DNA from: Pollutimonas sp. M17
GTDB taxonomy: Bacteria > Pseudomonadota > Gammaproteobacteria > Burkholderiales > Burkholderiaceae_B
DNA: 64,000 nucleotides
Reading direction: 5' to 3'
Assembly (NCBI RefSeq): GCF_025836975.1
Contig: NZ_CP107548.1
Coordinates: forward strand, 2,790,001-2,854,000
The first letter of the stretch is position 1. Every line of letters starts with the position of its first letter. A model generated the notes under the pieces. That model ran no database searches, was not told where the DNA came from, and worked only from the letters and a program-made list of their open reading frames with translations. A program made the translations under genes and the position numbers. Of this stretch, positions 44,374 through 54,732 are shown in pieces.

Positions 44374-45426
44374 ATGCGCATCGGCTCCTGGTCCCTTCCC
44401 AACCCTGTTTTCGTCGCGCCCATGGCGGGCGTGACCGATCGCCCCTACCGCAAGCTATGCAAGGCGCTGGGGGCGGGCTATGCCGTGTCCGAGATGGCGG
44501 CAAGCAACCCCCGGCTCTGGGACAGCGTAAAGACCTCCAGGCGGCTGAACCACGATGGCGAGATCGACCCCATCGCCGTGCAGATCGCCGGATCGGACCC
44601 GGAAATGATGGCGGAGGCCGCCCTATTCAACGTCAAGAAAGGCGCCCGCATCATCGACATCAATATGGGGTGCCCGGTAAAGAAGGTATGCAACGTGGCC
44701 TCGGGCTCGGCGCTGCTGCGCGACGAGAACCAGGTCAGCCGCATCCTGCGCAGCGTGGTCGACGCCTGCGCGCCCCTGGACGTGCCGGTCACCCTGAAGA
44801 CGCGCACCGGCTGGGACCGCGAATCGCGCAATGCGCTGCGCATCGCGAAAATGGCCGAAGACATCGGCATCGCCGCCCTCATCCTGCATGGCCGGACCCG
44901 CTGCGACCTGTACCAGGGAGAGGCGGAGTACGATACGATACGCGAGGTAAAACAGGCGGTAACGATTCCGGTCGTTGCCAATGGGGATATCGATAGTCCC
45001 GAAAAAGCCAGATCCGTACTAGAGTACACAGGGGCCGATGCGGTCATGATCGGAAGGGCCGCGCAGGGACGCCCCTGGATCTTCCGGGAGATCAGCCATT
45101 ACCTGGCCAGCGGGCGGCATTTGCCGGCGCCAACCTACGGCGAGTTGCGCGACTGCCTGCTCGATCACCTGGAAGACCATTACCAGTTTTACGGGGAATT
45201 CACTGGCGTGCGGTCGGCGCGCAAGCATATAGGCTGGTATCTGGCCGACATGCCCGACGCCGGGGAATTCCTGCCGCGCATCAATCAAATAAGCAGCACC
45301 CGCGATCAAGCCCTGGCCATAGAGCAATGGTTTGACCGCCATCCACCCAACGAGCCTATCATGGCCAGGGCCGCCGGGGCCCGCCGCGCCGGTACGCCAC
45401 AAAACATCGACACCTTAGGATCATGA
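44374..45426 (+). CDS. dusB: tRNA-dihydrouridine synthase B
   Basis: Flavin enzyme of 350 residues reducing uridine in tRNA D-loops. The family motifs are FVAPMAGVTDRPYRKLCKALG, NMGCPVKKVCN with the catalytic cysteine, and AALILHGRTRCDLYQGEA. Its stop overlaps the fis ATG (ATGA, 45423-45426); the dusB-fis pair is the classical proteobacterial operon in which dusB translation feeds fis expression. Confidence 0.95.
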   Translation: MRIGSWSLPNPVFVAPMAGVTDRPYRKLCKALGAGYAVSEMAASNPRLWDSVKTSRRLNHDGEIDPIAVQIAGSDPEMMAEAALFNVKKGARIIDINMGCPVKKVCNVASGSALLRDENQVSRILRSVVDACAPLDVPVTLKTRTGWDRESRNALRIAKMAEDIGIAALILHGRTRCDLYQGEAEYDTIREVKQAVTIPVVANGDIDSPEKARSVLEYTGADAVMIGRAAQGRPWIFREISHYLASGRHLPAPTYGELRDCLLDHLEDHYQFYGEFTGVRSARKHIGWYLADMPDAGEFLPRINQISSTRDQALAIEQWFDRHPPNEPIMARAAGARRAGTPQNIDTLGS

Positions 45427-45662
45427 GTAAAACTAACCCCCTGGAACAATCGGTACGCGACCAACTTGAACGCTACTTCACGGACTTGGGCGACTCGGAA
45501 CCGCGCGATATGCTCGCCATGGTCATCAGCTGCGTCGAGCGGCCGGTTCTGCAAGTCGCCCTTGAACAATCCAAGGGCAATCAATCCAAGGCCGCCGAGA
45601 TGCTGGGCATCACCCGCAGCACCTTGCGCAAGAAACTCCTGGCGCACAACTTGCAACCCTAA
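45423..45662 (+). CDS. fis: DNA-binding protein Fis
   Basis: Protein of 79 residues, shorter than the 98-residue E. coli form but typical of betaproteobacteria. The C-terminal HTH QSKAAEMLGITRSTLRKKL is clear, preceded by the dimerisation helices (LEQSVRDQLERYF, then MLAMVISCVERPVL). A nucleoid protein that bends DNA and controls rRNA and many other promoters. ATG overlaps the dusB stop. Confidence 0.95.
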   Translation: MSKTNPLEQSVRDQLERYFTDLGDSEPRDMLAMVISCVERPVLQVALEQSKGNQSKAAEMLGITRSTLRKKLLAHNLQP

Positions 45663-45686
45663 TTCAAAACCCTAGGCTTTATTTTC

Positions 45687-47278
<1,592 letters not shown>

Positions 47279-47279
<1 letters not shown>

Positions 47280-47821
47280 TGCGCGTCCTCGGTATCGATC
47301 CGGGCTTGCGGCGCACCGGCTACGGGGTCATCGATGTCCGGGGCGCCCACCTTGCCTACGTCGCCAGCGGCACCATCGTGGTGCCCGCCGACCAGCCGCT
47401 GGCGCAGCGCTTGAAAGTCATCCTGGACAACATCCGCGAGGTCGTGCAGGCCACGGAGCCCTCGGTGTCGGCGCTGGAGAAGGTCTTCGTCAACACCAAC
47501 CCCTCGTCCACCCTGCTGTTGGGCCAGGCGCGGGGGGCGGCCATGTGCGCGCTGGCCGACAGCATGCTGGACGTGCATGAATACACCGCGCTGCAAATCA
47601 AGAAATCGGTGGTAGGCAACGGCCACGCCGCCAAGGAGCAGGTGCAGAAAATGGTTCAGCACCTGCTGGGCCTCAGCGGGCTGCCGGCCGCCGATTCGGC
47701 CGACGCCCTGGCCTGCGCCATCTGCCATGCCCATTTCCATCCATTGGCCAGGCGCCTGCAAGCCACAGGCCTGATCGCCACGGGCGGCGGGCGCGTGCGC
47801 GGCGGCCGCCTGCTGGACTAG
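47279..47821 (+). CDS. ruvC: Holliday junction endonuclease RuvC
   Basis: Resolvase of 180 residues with the catalytic acidic site starting at Asp7 ([13 protein letters not shown]), [20 protein letters not shown], and [14 protein letters not shown], which supplies the last aspartates. ATG 47279 overlaps the purH stop (TGATG). It is followed by ruvA 18 bases later, but ruvB is 2.2 kb away. Confidence 0.96.
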
Positions 47822-47839
47822 TGTAAAGAGGACAACGCC

Positions 47840-48415
47840 ATGATCGGTCGCATAAGCGGCATACTTCTGGAAAAGACCCCCCCTGTCGTCTGCATCGACG
47901 TCGGCGGTGTCGGCTACGAAATCGACGTGCCCATGAGCACGCTGTACAAGCTGCCGGACACCGGCACCCAGGTCAGCCTGTACACCCACCTGACGGTGCG
48001 CGAGGACGCCCATACGCTTTACGGTTTTTCGTCGGCCAACGAGCGCAGCGCCTTCCGCGCATTGATCAAGGTCACGGGCATCGGCGCGCGCACTGCGCTG
48101 GCCGTGCTTTCAGGCATGACGGTCGACGAATTGGCCAGCGCCATCACCCAGCAGGAAACAGGCCGCCTGACGCGGGTTCCGGGCATAGGCAAGAAAACGG
48201 CGGAACGGCTGTTGCTGGAACTGCGCGGAAAGCTGGGCGCCGATCTGGCGCATGCGCCGGGCACGCCTTCAGCCGGCCGCGACGACATCCTGAACGCGCT
48301 GCTGTCGCTGGGCTATTCCAGCAGCGAAACGCAGGCGGCCTTGAAAGGCCTGCCCGAAGGCGTGGAAGTGGCCGAAGGCATACGGCTGGCGCTCAAGTCG
48401 CTGGCGCGGGCCTAG
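47840..48415 (+). CDS. ruvA: Holliday junction DNA-binding protein RuvA
   Basis: Protein of 191 residues: the OB-fold N-terminal domain ([12 protein letters not shown], residues 1-12), two helix-hairpin-helix motifs ([16 protein letters not shown] and [16 protein letters not shown]) and the C-terminal RuvB-contact domain ([19 protein letters not shown]). AGAGGA precedes the ATG. Normal length. Confidence 0.96.
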   Translation: MIGRISGILLEKTPPVVCIDVGGVGYEIDVPMSTLYKLPDTGTQVSLYTHLTVREDAHTLYGFSSANERSAFRALIKVTGIGARTALAVLSGMTVDELASAITQQETGRLTRVPGIGKKTAERLLLELRGKLGADLAHAPGTPSAGRDDILNALLSLGYSSSETQAALKGLPEGVEVAEGIRLALKSLARA

Positions 48416-48470
48416 GATCGCAAGCAACGGGATCCGGCTTGAAAGTTTGCGGCCGCCCACGTTCCGGGGC

Positions 48471-48501
48471 TTGACCTTCCAACGATGGAAGGGTTTACCG
48501 T
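48471..48501 (+). promoter_or_regulatory. CueR-type (MerR family) promoter of the copper chaperone gene
   Basis: -35 TTGACC (48471-48476), a 19-base spacer and -10 TACCGT (48496-48501). Inside the spacer and -35 is the dyad CCTTCCA-ACGA-TGGAAGG (48475-48492), the standard CueR operator sequence. The overlong spacer is the hallmark of MerR-family activation by copper/silver. No cueR gene is in the window. Confidence 0.82.
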
Positions 48502-48532
48502 GTCGTTTTAGCACCTTTGCATGAGACTGAAA

Positions 48533-48736
48533 ATGATCGAATTCGATGTACAAGACATGACCTGCGGGCATTGCGCCGGCACCATCACCGCAGCCGTTCA
48601 AAAAACAGCGCCCGGTGCCACGGTGGACATCGACCTGGCCAGCCATTCGGTTCGGGTTGATGGGGCCGCTGACGCGGGGTTGGTTGAACGGACGATCCGG
48701 GAAGCCGGCTATACGCCGCAGCTCAAATCCCGATAA
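48533..48736 (+). CDS. Copper chaperone (heavy-metal-associated domain, CopZ-like)
   Basis: Protein of 67 residues with a single HMA domain. The metal site is MTCGHC (Cys11 and Cys14), and the fold is complete (FDVQDM at the start, GYTPQL at the end). It should deliver Cu(I) to a copper ATPase not seen here. Start: ATG 48533 fits the family start (MIEF); ATG 48521 would add four residues. The CueR-type promoter directly upstream means copper induction. It lies between ruvA and a structured gene-free stretch. Confidence 0.93.
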   Translation: MIEFDVQDMTCGHCAGTITAAVQKTAPGATVDIDLASHSVRVDGAADAGLVERTIREAGYTPQLKSR

Positions 48737-48774
48737 GGAGGGTGGGCAAGACGCACGTAGCGTATTCTTCTGAC

Positions 48775-48939
48775 GCGTGCCGGGTGGCGGGGGCCGGCCT
48801 TGCTCCTCGTGGCCGGTTCGGCGCCCTGCGCGCCGAACACCGCTGCGCCTGGCTCCTTCGCCCCTTCGGGCTACGTTCGCCGACGGCTCGCTCGGCCCCG
48901 AAAGTCGCCGCGTCCGGCCCCCGCCGCCACCCGGCACGC
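48775..48939. repeat. Long imperfect inverted repeat A
   Basis: The arms at 48775-48797 and 48914-48939 are reverse complements apart from a three-base insertion (22-23 bp stem). Between them is a perfect 9-bp hairpin (GTTCGGCGC at 48816-48824 with GCGCCGAAC at 48830-48838, loop CCTGC). Not coding: the only frames through it are alanine/arginine-rich. It is the first part of the 48737-49499 gene-free stretch. Confidence 0.8.
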
Positions 48940-49031
48940 TGCGGTGTTTTACGTTAGAGGCGCCGCTGGGGTGGTTTTTGTGCTTGGCCTTTTTATGCGG
49001 CGCTCCATGCAGCTGAAATAGGTCTTGCGCC

Positions 49032-49067
49032 GTCCCGGCCTCGCGCGCCTGCCGCGCGGGCCGGGAC
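49032..49067. repeat. Hairpin between the two long inverted repeats
   Basis: About 15 bp of stem with one bulged base (49032-49047 with 49053-49067), loop CCTGC, the same loop as the inner hairpin of repeat A. A smaller hairpin CGACGG/CCGTCG lies at 49112-49126. Confidence 0.75.
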
Positions 49068-49177
49068 ATTCGGACTTGACGGATGATCCATCGTCAACGT
49101 GCCCATCGCCTCGACGGTATCCGTCGCCCTACCTGCGTCCATCCCCGACCGGTGTCCGTCGCCAGCCATGCTGCCAA

Positions 49178-49395
49178 GGCACAGCCGGTGGGCAGGGGAC
49201 GGGCGACGTTAGAGCAAGCCGCCGCAGCTGCTTTGCGCCGGGGGCGTAAGAGGGCGCGCATGTTTGAGCCGGCAATCAGCCCACAGGCGGCTGATTGCCG
49301 GCGAGTTCGCGCCCGGCCCCCGGCGCAAAGCGGCTGCAAGGGAACCCCGAAGGGGCGCAGCGATAGAAGCCCGGCCCCTGCCCACCGGCTGTGCC
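49178..49395. repeat. Long nested inverted repeat B
   Basis: A 218-base structure with four nested arm pairs: 49178-49204 with 49369-49395 (26 of 27 paired), 49224-49245 with 49316-49337 (21 of 22), 49252-49258 with 49308-49314 (7 of 7), and 49268-49281 with 49289-49302 (14 of 14), the last closed by a seven-base loop. The nine bases ACGTTAGAG at 49206-49214 also occur just after repeat A (48951-48959). 49396-49499 shows nothing further. Confidence 0.88.
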
Positions 49396-49499
49396 GGTTT
49401 CATAACCCGACGCCACACATTCACAACCATAGCCACTTACAGGCTTATAAAGAGAAAGTGCGCACAAACACCCGAACCAAAAACGCGCTGAAAATCGAA

Positions 49500-50471
49500 C
49501 TAGACCTTGGCCTGCAAATACCCGGCATAGGCCGATAAATCCACATTGCCGCCACTAAGCAGCACCCCCACCCGCTTCCCTTTGATGGGAGCCAGTTCGT
49601 TGAACACCGCCGCCGCGCCCAGGCAGCCCGTGGGTTCGACCACCATTTTCATCCGCTCGGCAAAGAATTGCATGGCGCCCATGAGCTGCTGGTCGCTGAC
49701 TGCGAGAATATCGCGGACATGCCGCTGGATGATAGGAAAGGTCAACTGGCCCAGCGCCAGCGTCAGCGCACCGTCGGCGATGGAGGTGGGCGGATCTATC
49801 TTCACGATGGCGCCCGAACGCAAGGACTGCCGGCCATCGTCGCCGGCCTCGGGCTCGACGCCATAGACCTCGCAATCGGGGCTGATGGCATGCGCGGCCA
49901 GCAGGGAGCCGGACAGCAGGCCGCCGCCGCCCAGCGGAATGAACAGCGCGTCCAGCCCGCCTACATCCTCCAGCAACTCCTTCACCGCCGTGCCCTGCCC
50001 TGCGATGACGTCGGGATGATCGAAAGGCGGAATCAGGGTCAGCCCATGCTTCTCGACTAATTCGCCCGCCACTTGCTCGCGATCCTGGGTGAGGCGATCG
50101 TAGCCGACCACGCGCGCGCCGTAGCCCAGGGTGGCCGCCTTCTTGGCCGCCGGCGCGTCATTGGGCATGACGATGGTGGCGGAGACGCCCAGTATCCGGG
50201 AAGCCAGGGCGATGGCCTGGGCATGGTTGCCCGAGGAAAAGGCGATGACGCCCGCCTTGCGCTGCTCCTGCGACAGATTGGCCACCGCGTTGTAGCCGCC
50301 GCGGAACTTGAACGCCCCGATGCGCTGGAAGTTCTCGCATTTGAAGAACACCTGGGCGTCGAGCCGCGCGTTGAGGGTTTCCGAGGTCAGCACCGGGCTG
50401 CGGTGGGCCGCGGCGCTCAAGGTATTGCTGGCCCTGATCACATCCTCGTAAGTGGGTAGCCTGGCGCTCAT
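49500..50471 (-). CDS. Threonine/serine dehydratase (PLP, fold type II)
   Basis: Protein of 323 residues, without the C-terminal ACT regulatory domain of biosynthetic IlvA, so likely a catabolic or unregulated threonine/serine dehydratase. The PLP lysine is in FKFRGGYNAV near residue 54 (KCENFQRIGAFKFRGG), SSGNHAQAIALAS holds the phosphate/carboxylate loop and LGGGGLLSG binds the cofactor phosphate. It starts at ATG 50471 and diverges from ruvB. It separates ruvB from ruvCA along with the repeats and copper chaperone. Confidence 0.92.
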   Translation of the reverse strand: MSARLPTYEDVIRASNTLSAAAHRSPVLTSETLNARLDAQVFFKCENFQRIGAFKFRGGYNAVANLSQEQRKAGVIAFSSGNHAQAIALASRILGVSATIVMPNDAPAAKKAATLGYGARVVGYDRLTQDREQVAGELVEKHGLTLIPPFDHPDVIAGQGTAVKELLEDVGGLDALFIPLGGGGLLSGSLLAAHAISPDCEVYGVEPEAGDDGRQSLRSGAIVKIDPPTSIADGALTLALGQLTFPIIQRHVRDILAVSDQQLMGAMQFFAERMKMVVEPTGCLGAAAVFNELAPIKGKRVGVLLSGGNVDLSAYAGYLQAKV

Positions 50472-50588
50472 AGTCCGTCCGTTATATAAAATTGGAAAAG
50501 TGCGGACTGCATCCGCAAGTCGAATTATGCTGCAATCGCGCCGGAACCGCGCCAACGCCACAGAGTAGAGTACGATAACTACTGTAAA

Positions 50589-50594
50589 TATAAT
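50589..50594 (+). promoter_or_regulatory. -10 element (TATAAT) close to the ruvB start
   Basis: Consensus TATAAT placing transcription start near 50601, only about 7 bases before the ruvB ATG at 50608; no Shine-Dalgarno is visible. The ruvB message could be nearly leaderless from this promoter. Confidence 0.45.
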
Positions 50595-50607
50595 CAGCAC
50601 GACTTCC

Positions 50608-51675
50608 ATGGCCATCCATTCCGACTCCCTGACCAGCCTTTCCCCCGTCGAACGCATCGTCGCGCCGCAAAGCGCTTCGCCGAACGAAGAATCCATCGAA
50701 CGGGCGCTGCGTCCCCGCGAACTCCAGGAATACATCGGCCAGCATCGCGTGCGCGAACAACTTGAAATCTTCATCAAGGCGGCGCGCAACCGCAACGAGG
50801 CGCTGGATCACGTCCTGCTGTTCGGCCCTCCGGGCCTGGGCAAGACCACGCTGGCCCATATCGTGGCGCACGAAATGGGCGTGCAATTGCGGCAAACCTC
50901 GGGACCGGTGCTGGAACGCGCCGGTGATCTGGCCGCCCTGCTGACCAATCTGGAAAAGAACGATGTGCTGTTCATCGACGAGATCCATCGCCTGTCTCCG
51001 GTGGTCGAGGAAATCCTCTACCCCGCCCTGGAGGATTTCCAGATCGACATCCTGATCGGCGAGGGGCCGGCCGCGCGTAGCGTCAAGATCGATCTACAGC
51101 CCTTCACACTGGTGGGCGCGACCACCCGGGCCGGCATGCTGACCAACCCATTGCGCGATCGTTTCGGCATCGTATCGCGCCTGGAGTTCTACAGCGCCGA
51201 CGACCTGACGCACATCGTCACGCGCAGCGCCGGCCTGCTCAATGCCCATGCCACGCCCGAAGGCGCGGCCGAGATCGCCCGCCGCGCGCGCGGCACGCCG
51301 CGGATTGCGAACCGCCTGCTGCGCAGGGTGCGCGACTATGCCGAGGTCAAGGCCGACGGACGTATCGACGCCCAGGTCGCCGGCGCCGCGCTGGCCATGC
51401 TGGAGGTCGATCCGCAAGGCCTGGACCTGATGGACAGGAAGCTGCTGGAAGCCATCATCCACAAGTTCGACGGCGGACCGGTGGGCGTGGACAGCCTGGC
51501 CGCGGCCATCGGCGAGGAACGGGACACCATCGAGGACGTGATCGAACCCTTCCTGATTCAACAGGGATATCTGCAGCGCACGCCGCGCGGCCGCATGGCC
51601 ACACAGACCACCTGGCGGCATCTGGGCCTGACACCGCCCAAACCGCCCAGCGCAACCCCCGATCTGTTTTCCTGA
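50608..51675 (+). CDS. ruvB: Holliday junction branch-migration ATPase RuvB
   Basis: AAA+ motor of 355 residues with the N-terminal [18 protein letters not shown], Walker [15 protein letters not shown], Walker [10 protein letters not shown], the sensor GATTRAGML and the C-terminal winged helix ([21 protein letters not shown]). It partners RuvA and RuvC, but here it has its own divergent promoter region because ruvCA are 2.2 kb upstream. Confidence 0.97.
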   Translation: MAIHSDSLTSLSPVERIVAPQSASPNEESIERALRPRELQEYIGQHRVREQLEIFIKAARNRNEALDHVLLFGPPGLGKTTLAHIVAHEMGVQLRQTSGPVLERAGDLAALLTNLEKNDVLFIDEIHRLSPVVEEILYPALEDFQIDILIGEGPAARSVKIDLQPFTLVGATTRAGMLTNPLRDRFGIVSRLEFYSADDLTHIVTRSAGLLNAHATPEGAAEIARRARGTPRIANRLLRRVRDYAEVKADGRIDAQVAGAALAMLEVDPQGLDLMDRKLLEAIIHKFDGGPVGVDSLAAAIGEERDTIEDVIEPFLIQQGYLQRTPRGRMATQTTWRHLGLTPPKPPSATPDLFS

Positions 51676-51704
51676 AGGCGGCCGCGCCTGGCTTCCCGCC
51701 TTCA
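51673..51704. terminator. Hairpin between convergent ruvB and recQ
   Basis: TGAAGGCGG (51673-51681) with CCGCCTTCA (51696-51704), overlapping the ruvB stop codon. No T-run follows on either side, so its role as a terminator is uncertain. Confidence 0.4.
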
Positions 51705-51713
51705 CCCCCAGCC

Positions 51714-53531
51714 CTAATCCCGCACGCAGCGCAGTATCTCTTCGCCGTAGGCTTCCAGCTTGCGCGCGCCGACGCCGCTGATGCCGCCCAGGTCGTCCAT
51801 GGTAGCCGGGCGATTCATGGCGATTTCCCGCAAGGTCGCGTCATGGAAAATGACGTAGGCGGGAACGCCATGGCCGCGCGCGACCTCGGAACGCCAGGCA
51901 CGCAAGTTCTCGAAGCGCTGCTGCGCTTCGGGCGGAAGGACGATGCCCGCGTCCTTTCCACGCGCGCTGGCGGACCTGGAACTACGGGCCTTCTTCTCGG
52001 GCTCGCGGCGGAACATCAGCGTGCGTTCGCCTTTCAGCACTTCCCGGCTGCCGTCGGTCAGCGCCAGCGTGCCGTAGCCCTCGTGATCCACCGCAAGCAG
52101 GCTCTGGGCCAGCAACTGGCGCAATACGCCGCGCCATGCCTGCTCCGACAGGTCGGCGCCTATGCCGTAGACGGTCAGGCTTTCGTGGTCGTATTGCTTG
52201 ACGCGGTCGGTCAGCTTGCCCCGAAGTATGTCGATAAGATGCCCCGCGCCGAAACGCTGGCCGCGTTCGCGCCACAGGCGATATACGGCGGACAGGATCT
52301 TCTGCGCGGCCACCGTGCCGTCCCAGGCCTGCGGCGGCTCCAGGCAGGTGTCGCAATTGCCGCAAGGCGCGATCTCCTGGTCGAAGTAGGCCAGCAGGCG
52401 CTGGCGCCGGCAGTTCACGGTTTCGCACAGGCCCAGCATGGCGTCCAGCTGTGCGCCCAAACGTCTTCTGAACGCGTCGTCGCCGGCGGATTCGTTGATC
52501 ATGCGCCGCTGCTGCACGACATCCTGCAGGCCATAGGCCAGCCAGGCCGTCGCGGGCTGGCCGTCGCGCCCCGCGCGTCCGGTTTCCTGGTAATAGCCCT
52601 CGACCGATTTCGGCAGATCGATGTGCGCGACGAAACGCACGTCGGGCTTGTTCACCCCCATGCCGAAAGCGATGGTGGCGACCATCACCACCCCTTCCTC
52701 GCGCAGGAAGCGGGCCTGGTTGCCGGCGCGCACCGCCGCGCTGAGACCCGCATGGTAAGGCAGGGCCGGAATGCCGTTTTCGCACAGGAACTGAGCGGTT
52801 TCCTCGACCCTGGCGCGGGACAGGCAATACACGATGCCGCAGTCGCCTTCATGCTCGGCCTTGATGAAGGCCAGCAATTGGCGCCGGACCTCGTTCTTCT
52901 CGATGATGCGATAGCGGATGTTGGGCCGGTCGAAGCTGGCCACGAAATGCGGCGCTCCGTTCAGCTCCAGGCGGTCGGCGATCTCGCGCCGGGTCGCCGA
53001 GGTGGCCGTGGCGGTCAGGGCCAGGCGCGGCACCTGCGGCCACCGCTCGTGCAGCAGCGACAGGCCCAGGTATTCGGGCCGAAAATCATGGCCCCATTGA
53101 GATACGCAGTGGGCCTCGTCGATGGCGAACAGCGACACCCTGCCTTGCGACAGCAGGTCCAGACATCGATCGGTCAGCAGGCGCTCGGGCGCCACATAAA
53201 GCAAATCCAGCTCGCCGGCCAGGAAGGCCTGCTCCACATCGCGCGAGGCGCGCCAGTCCTGGGAGGAATTCAGGTAGGCGGCGCGCACGCCCAGTTCCAG
53301 CAAGGCGTCGACCTGATCCTGCATGAGGGCGATGAGCGGCGAAATGACCACGCCCGTGCCCGGACGGACCAGTGCGGGAATCTGATAGCAAAGCGATTTC
53401 CCGCCGCCGGTGGGCATGAGGACCAGGGCATCGCCCCCTTGCACCACGTGCTCGATAATGGCTTGTTGATCGCCGCGAAAGGACTCGTAGCCAAAGACGC
53501 GCTGCAGTGTTTCCAGTGGAGAAGTGGTCAT
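51714..53531 (-). CDS. recQ: ATP-dependent DNA helicase RecQ
   Basis: Helicase of 605 residues: Walker [17 protein letters not shown], the DEAH box with [19 protein letters not shown], motif [12 protein letters not shown], the RecQ zinc domain (Cys pairs in [10 protein letters not shown] and [10 protein letters not shown]), a winged helix and a C-terminal HRDC domain ([22 protein letters not shown]). ATG 53531 is used; a TTG at 53537 in the same frame overlaps the preceding gene's stop. It begins 2 bases after the stop of the outer-membrane gene. Confidence 0.96.
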   Translation of the reverse strand: MTTSPLETLQRVFGYESFRGDQQAIIEHVVQGGDALVLMPTGGGKSLCYQIPALVRPGTGVVISPLIALMQDQVDALLELGVRAAYLNSSQDWRASRDVEQAFLAGELDLLYVAPERLLTDRCLDLLSQGRVSLFAIDEAHCVSQWGHDFRPEYLGLSLLHERWPQVPRLALTATATSATRREIADRLELNGAPHFVASFDRPNIRYRIIEKNEVRRQLLAFIKAEHEGDCGIVYCLSRARVEETAQFLCENGIPALPYHAGLSAAVRAGNQARFLREEGVVMVATIAFGMGVNKPDVRFVAHIDLPKSVEGYYQETGRAGRDGQPATAWLAYGLQDVVQQRRMINESAGDDAFRRRLGAQLDAMLGLCETVNCRRQRLLAYFDQEIAPCGNCDTCLEPPQAWDGTVAAQKILSAVYRLWRERGQRFGAGHLIDILRGKLTDRVKQYDHESLTVYGIGADLSEQAWRGVLRQLLAQSLLAVDHEGYGTLALTDGSREVLKGERTLMFRREPEKKARSSRSASARGKDAGIVLPPEAQQRFENLRAWRSEVARGHGVPAYVIFHDATLREIAMNRPATMDDLGGISGVGARKLEAYGEEILRCVRD

Positions 53532-53533
53532 GC

Positions 53534-54694
53534 TCAATAAATCGGGACGGAGAATCGAATACCTATATCATAGTCGCCGCTGACCAGCTCCCGCTTCGCA
53601 TCCAGCCCGATACGCAGGTTCGGGCTGTACCAGAACTGCTGGCCCACGCCGAAACTGCGCCGCGTATTGCCGGTGGCCGAGTATTCGTTTTCGTAGTTGC
53701 CGCTGACGTCGCCCCAACGCCCCAGCGGCACCGTCGCGGTCCATTTCTGGCGTATGCCGCCCGGCGACGCCTGGCCATCGCGGTAGCGGCTGAGGTCGGT
53801 AAAACCTTCGGTATGCCGTTCATTCAGCCAGGTAATCTGCAAATCGTCCAGCACGTCGACCGTATAGGCCGCCTGATAGCGCCAGCCCTTGTACAGGCCG
53901 TAGCTGGCACGGGCCACGCCGGCGCTCCAGACGCCCCAGCGCGTATGGTAGTTTCCGCCCAGGCCGGATGTGACCATGTCAGGGGCCAGCTCCAGCTGGG
54001 ACTCCAGGGTGAATTCCGGTGACAGGCCATAGCGCAACACCGTATTGCTGGCGGTCGGTCCGTAAGTCAGGTCGTTCGGGTTGCTGTCCGAAGAGTGGTC
54101 CAGCGCGCCGATGGACATGGAATACTGCCAGGTCTGGCCGTCGCCGGATGCGGCCAGCGACGATTGCGAAATGCTGACGCCGCCCAGGCGGGCGGAATTG
54201 CCCCAGGTGGGGACGGCGATCTCTTCATTGCCCAGGGTTACATCCAGGCCCTCCTTGCTTGAATAGCGCCAGTTGCTGGCGCCCAGCGTCCAGGGCGTGT
54301 CGTCCTGCCGGGCTAGCCAAGGCGACCGCAAGCGGCGCGCCGGCCGCTGCCAGCCCCGCGCGCCCCGCAGCCCCGGCGATGCTCCGGATACGCGTTGCCG
54401 GCGCCAGGCTGCCGCATCGTCCTTGTCCCTGAAGAAGCTATAGGGGATGTCCGGCGCAACCGTTTCCTGGCCGGCATAGGGCATGCCGGAAAACATGGGC
54501 TCGGTGCCCGGCGTATCGGACAAGGGCCGCGGCGGCTCGACGGAAATCTGCGGAGCGGCAAAGACCTGGACAGGCGCCAACTGACGAAATTGTGGACCGG
54601 CCGCCCAGGCGGGGCGCCAGGCCGGCGCACACGCCAGGCCGGCGCTGCAAAGCAGCGCGGCTATGCGGGTACGATCCATAAACCAAAAAAACAT
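53534..54694 (-). CDS. Predicted outer-membrane beta-barrel protein (usher-barrel-like)
   Basis: Protein of 386 residues with a signal peptide (cleavage near PAWAAG, about residue 33), a proline/arginine-rich stretch, and from residue 130 a series of alternating beta strands (LEGLD-like [55 protein letters not shown]). It ends in a C-terminal strand GIRFSVPIY, as outer-membrane proteins do. The strands recall the barrel of fimbrial ushers but the plug, N- and C-domains are missing and no chaperone or pilin genes are near. The start may be ATG 54694 or 54679. Confidence 0.65.
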   Translation of the reverse strand: MFFWFMDRTRIAALLCSAGLACAPAWRPAWAAGPQFRQLAPVQVFAAPQISVEPPRPLSDTPGTEPMFSGMPYAGQETVAPDIPYSFFRDKDDAAAWRRQRVSGASPGLRGARGWQRPARRLRSPWLARQDDTPWTLGASNWRYSSKEGLDVTLGNEEIAVPTWGNSARLGGVSISQSSLAASGDGQTWQYSMSIGALDHSSDSNPNDLTYGPTASNTVLRYGLSPEFTLESQLELAPDMVTSGLGGNYHTRWGVWSAGVARASYGLYKGWRYQAAYTVDVLDDLQITWLNERHTEGFTDLSRYRDGQASPGGIRQKWTATVPLGRWGDVSGNYENEYSATGNTRRSFGVGQQFWYSPNLRIGLDAKRELVSGDYDIGIRFSVPIY

Positions 54695-54732
54695 CGACAA
54701 TCAATCGTCCTATCCGATCGACGCAAAAAACG

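Noticed and set aside
48737-49499. Possible CRISPR array
   Set aside because: The repeats are inverted and nested, not direct repeats with unique spacers.
49083-49538. 151-residue plus-strand reading frame through the repeat stretch
   Set aside because: It runs through all arms of inverted repeat B; its composition follows the palindromes and both strands are equally open, which argues against coding.
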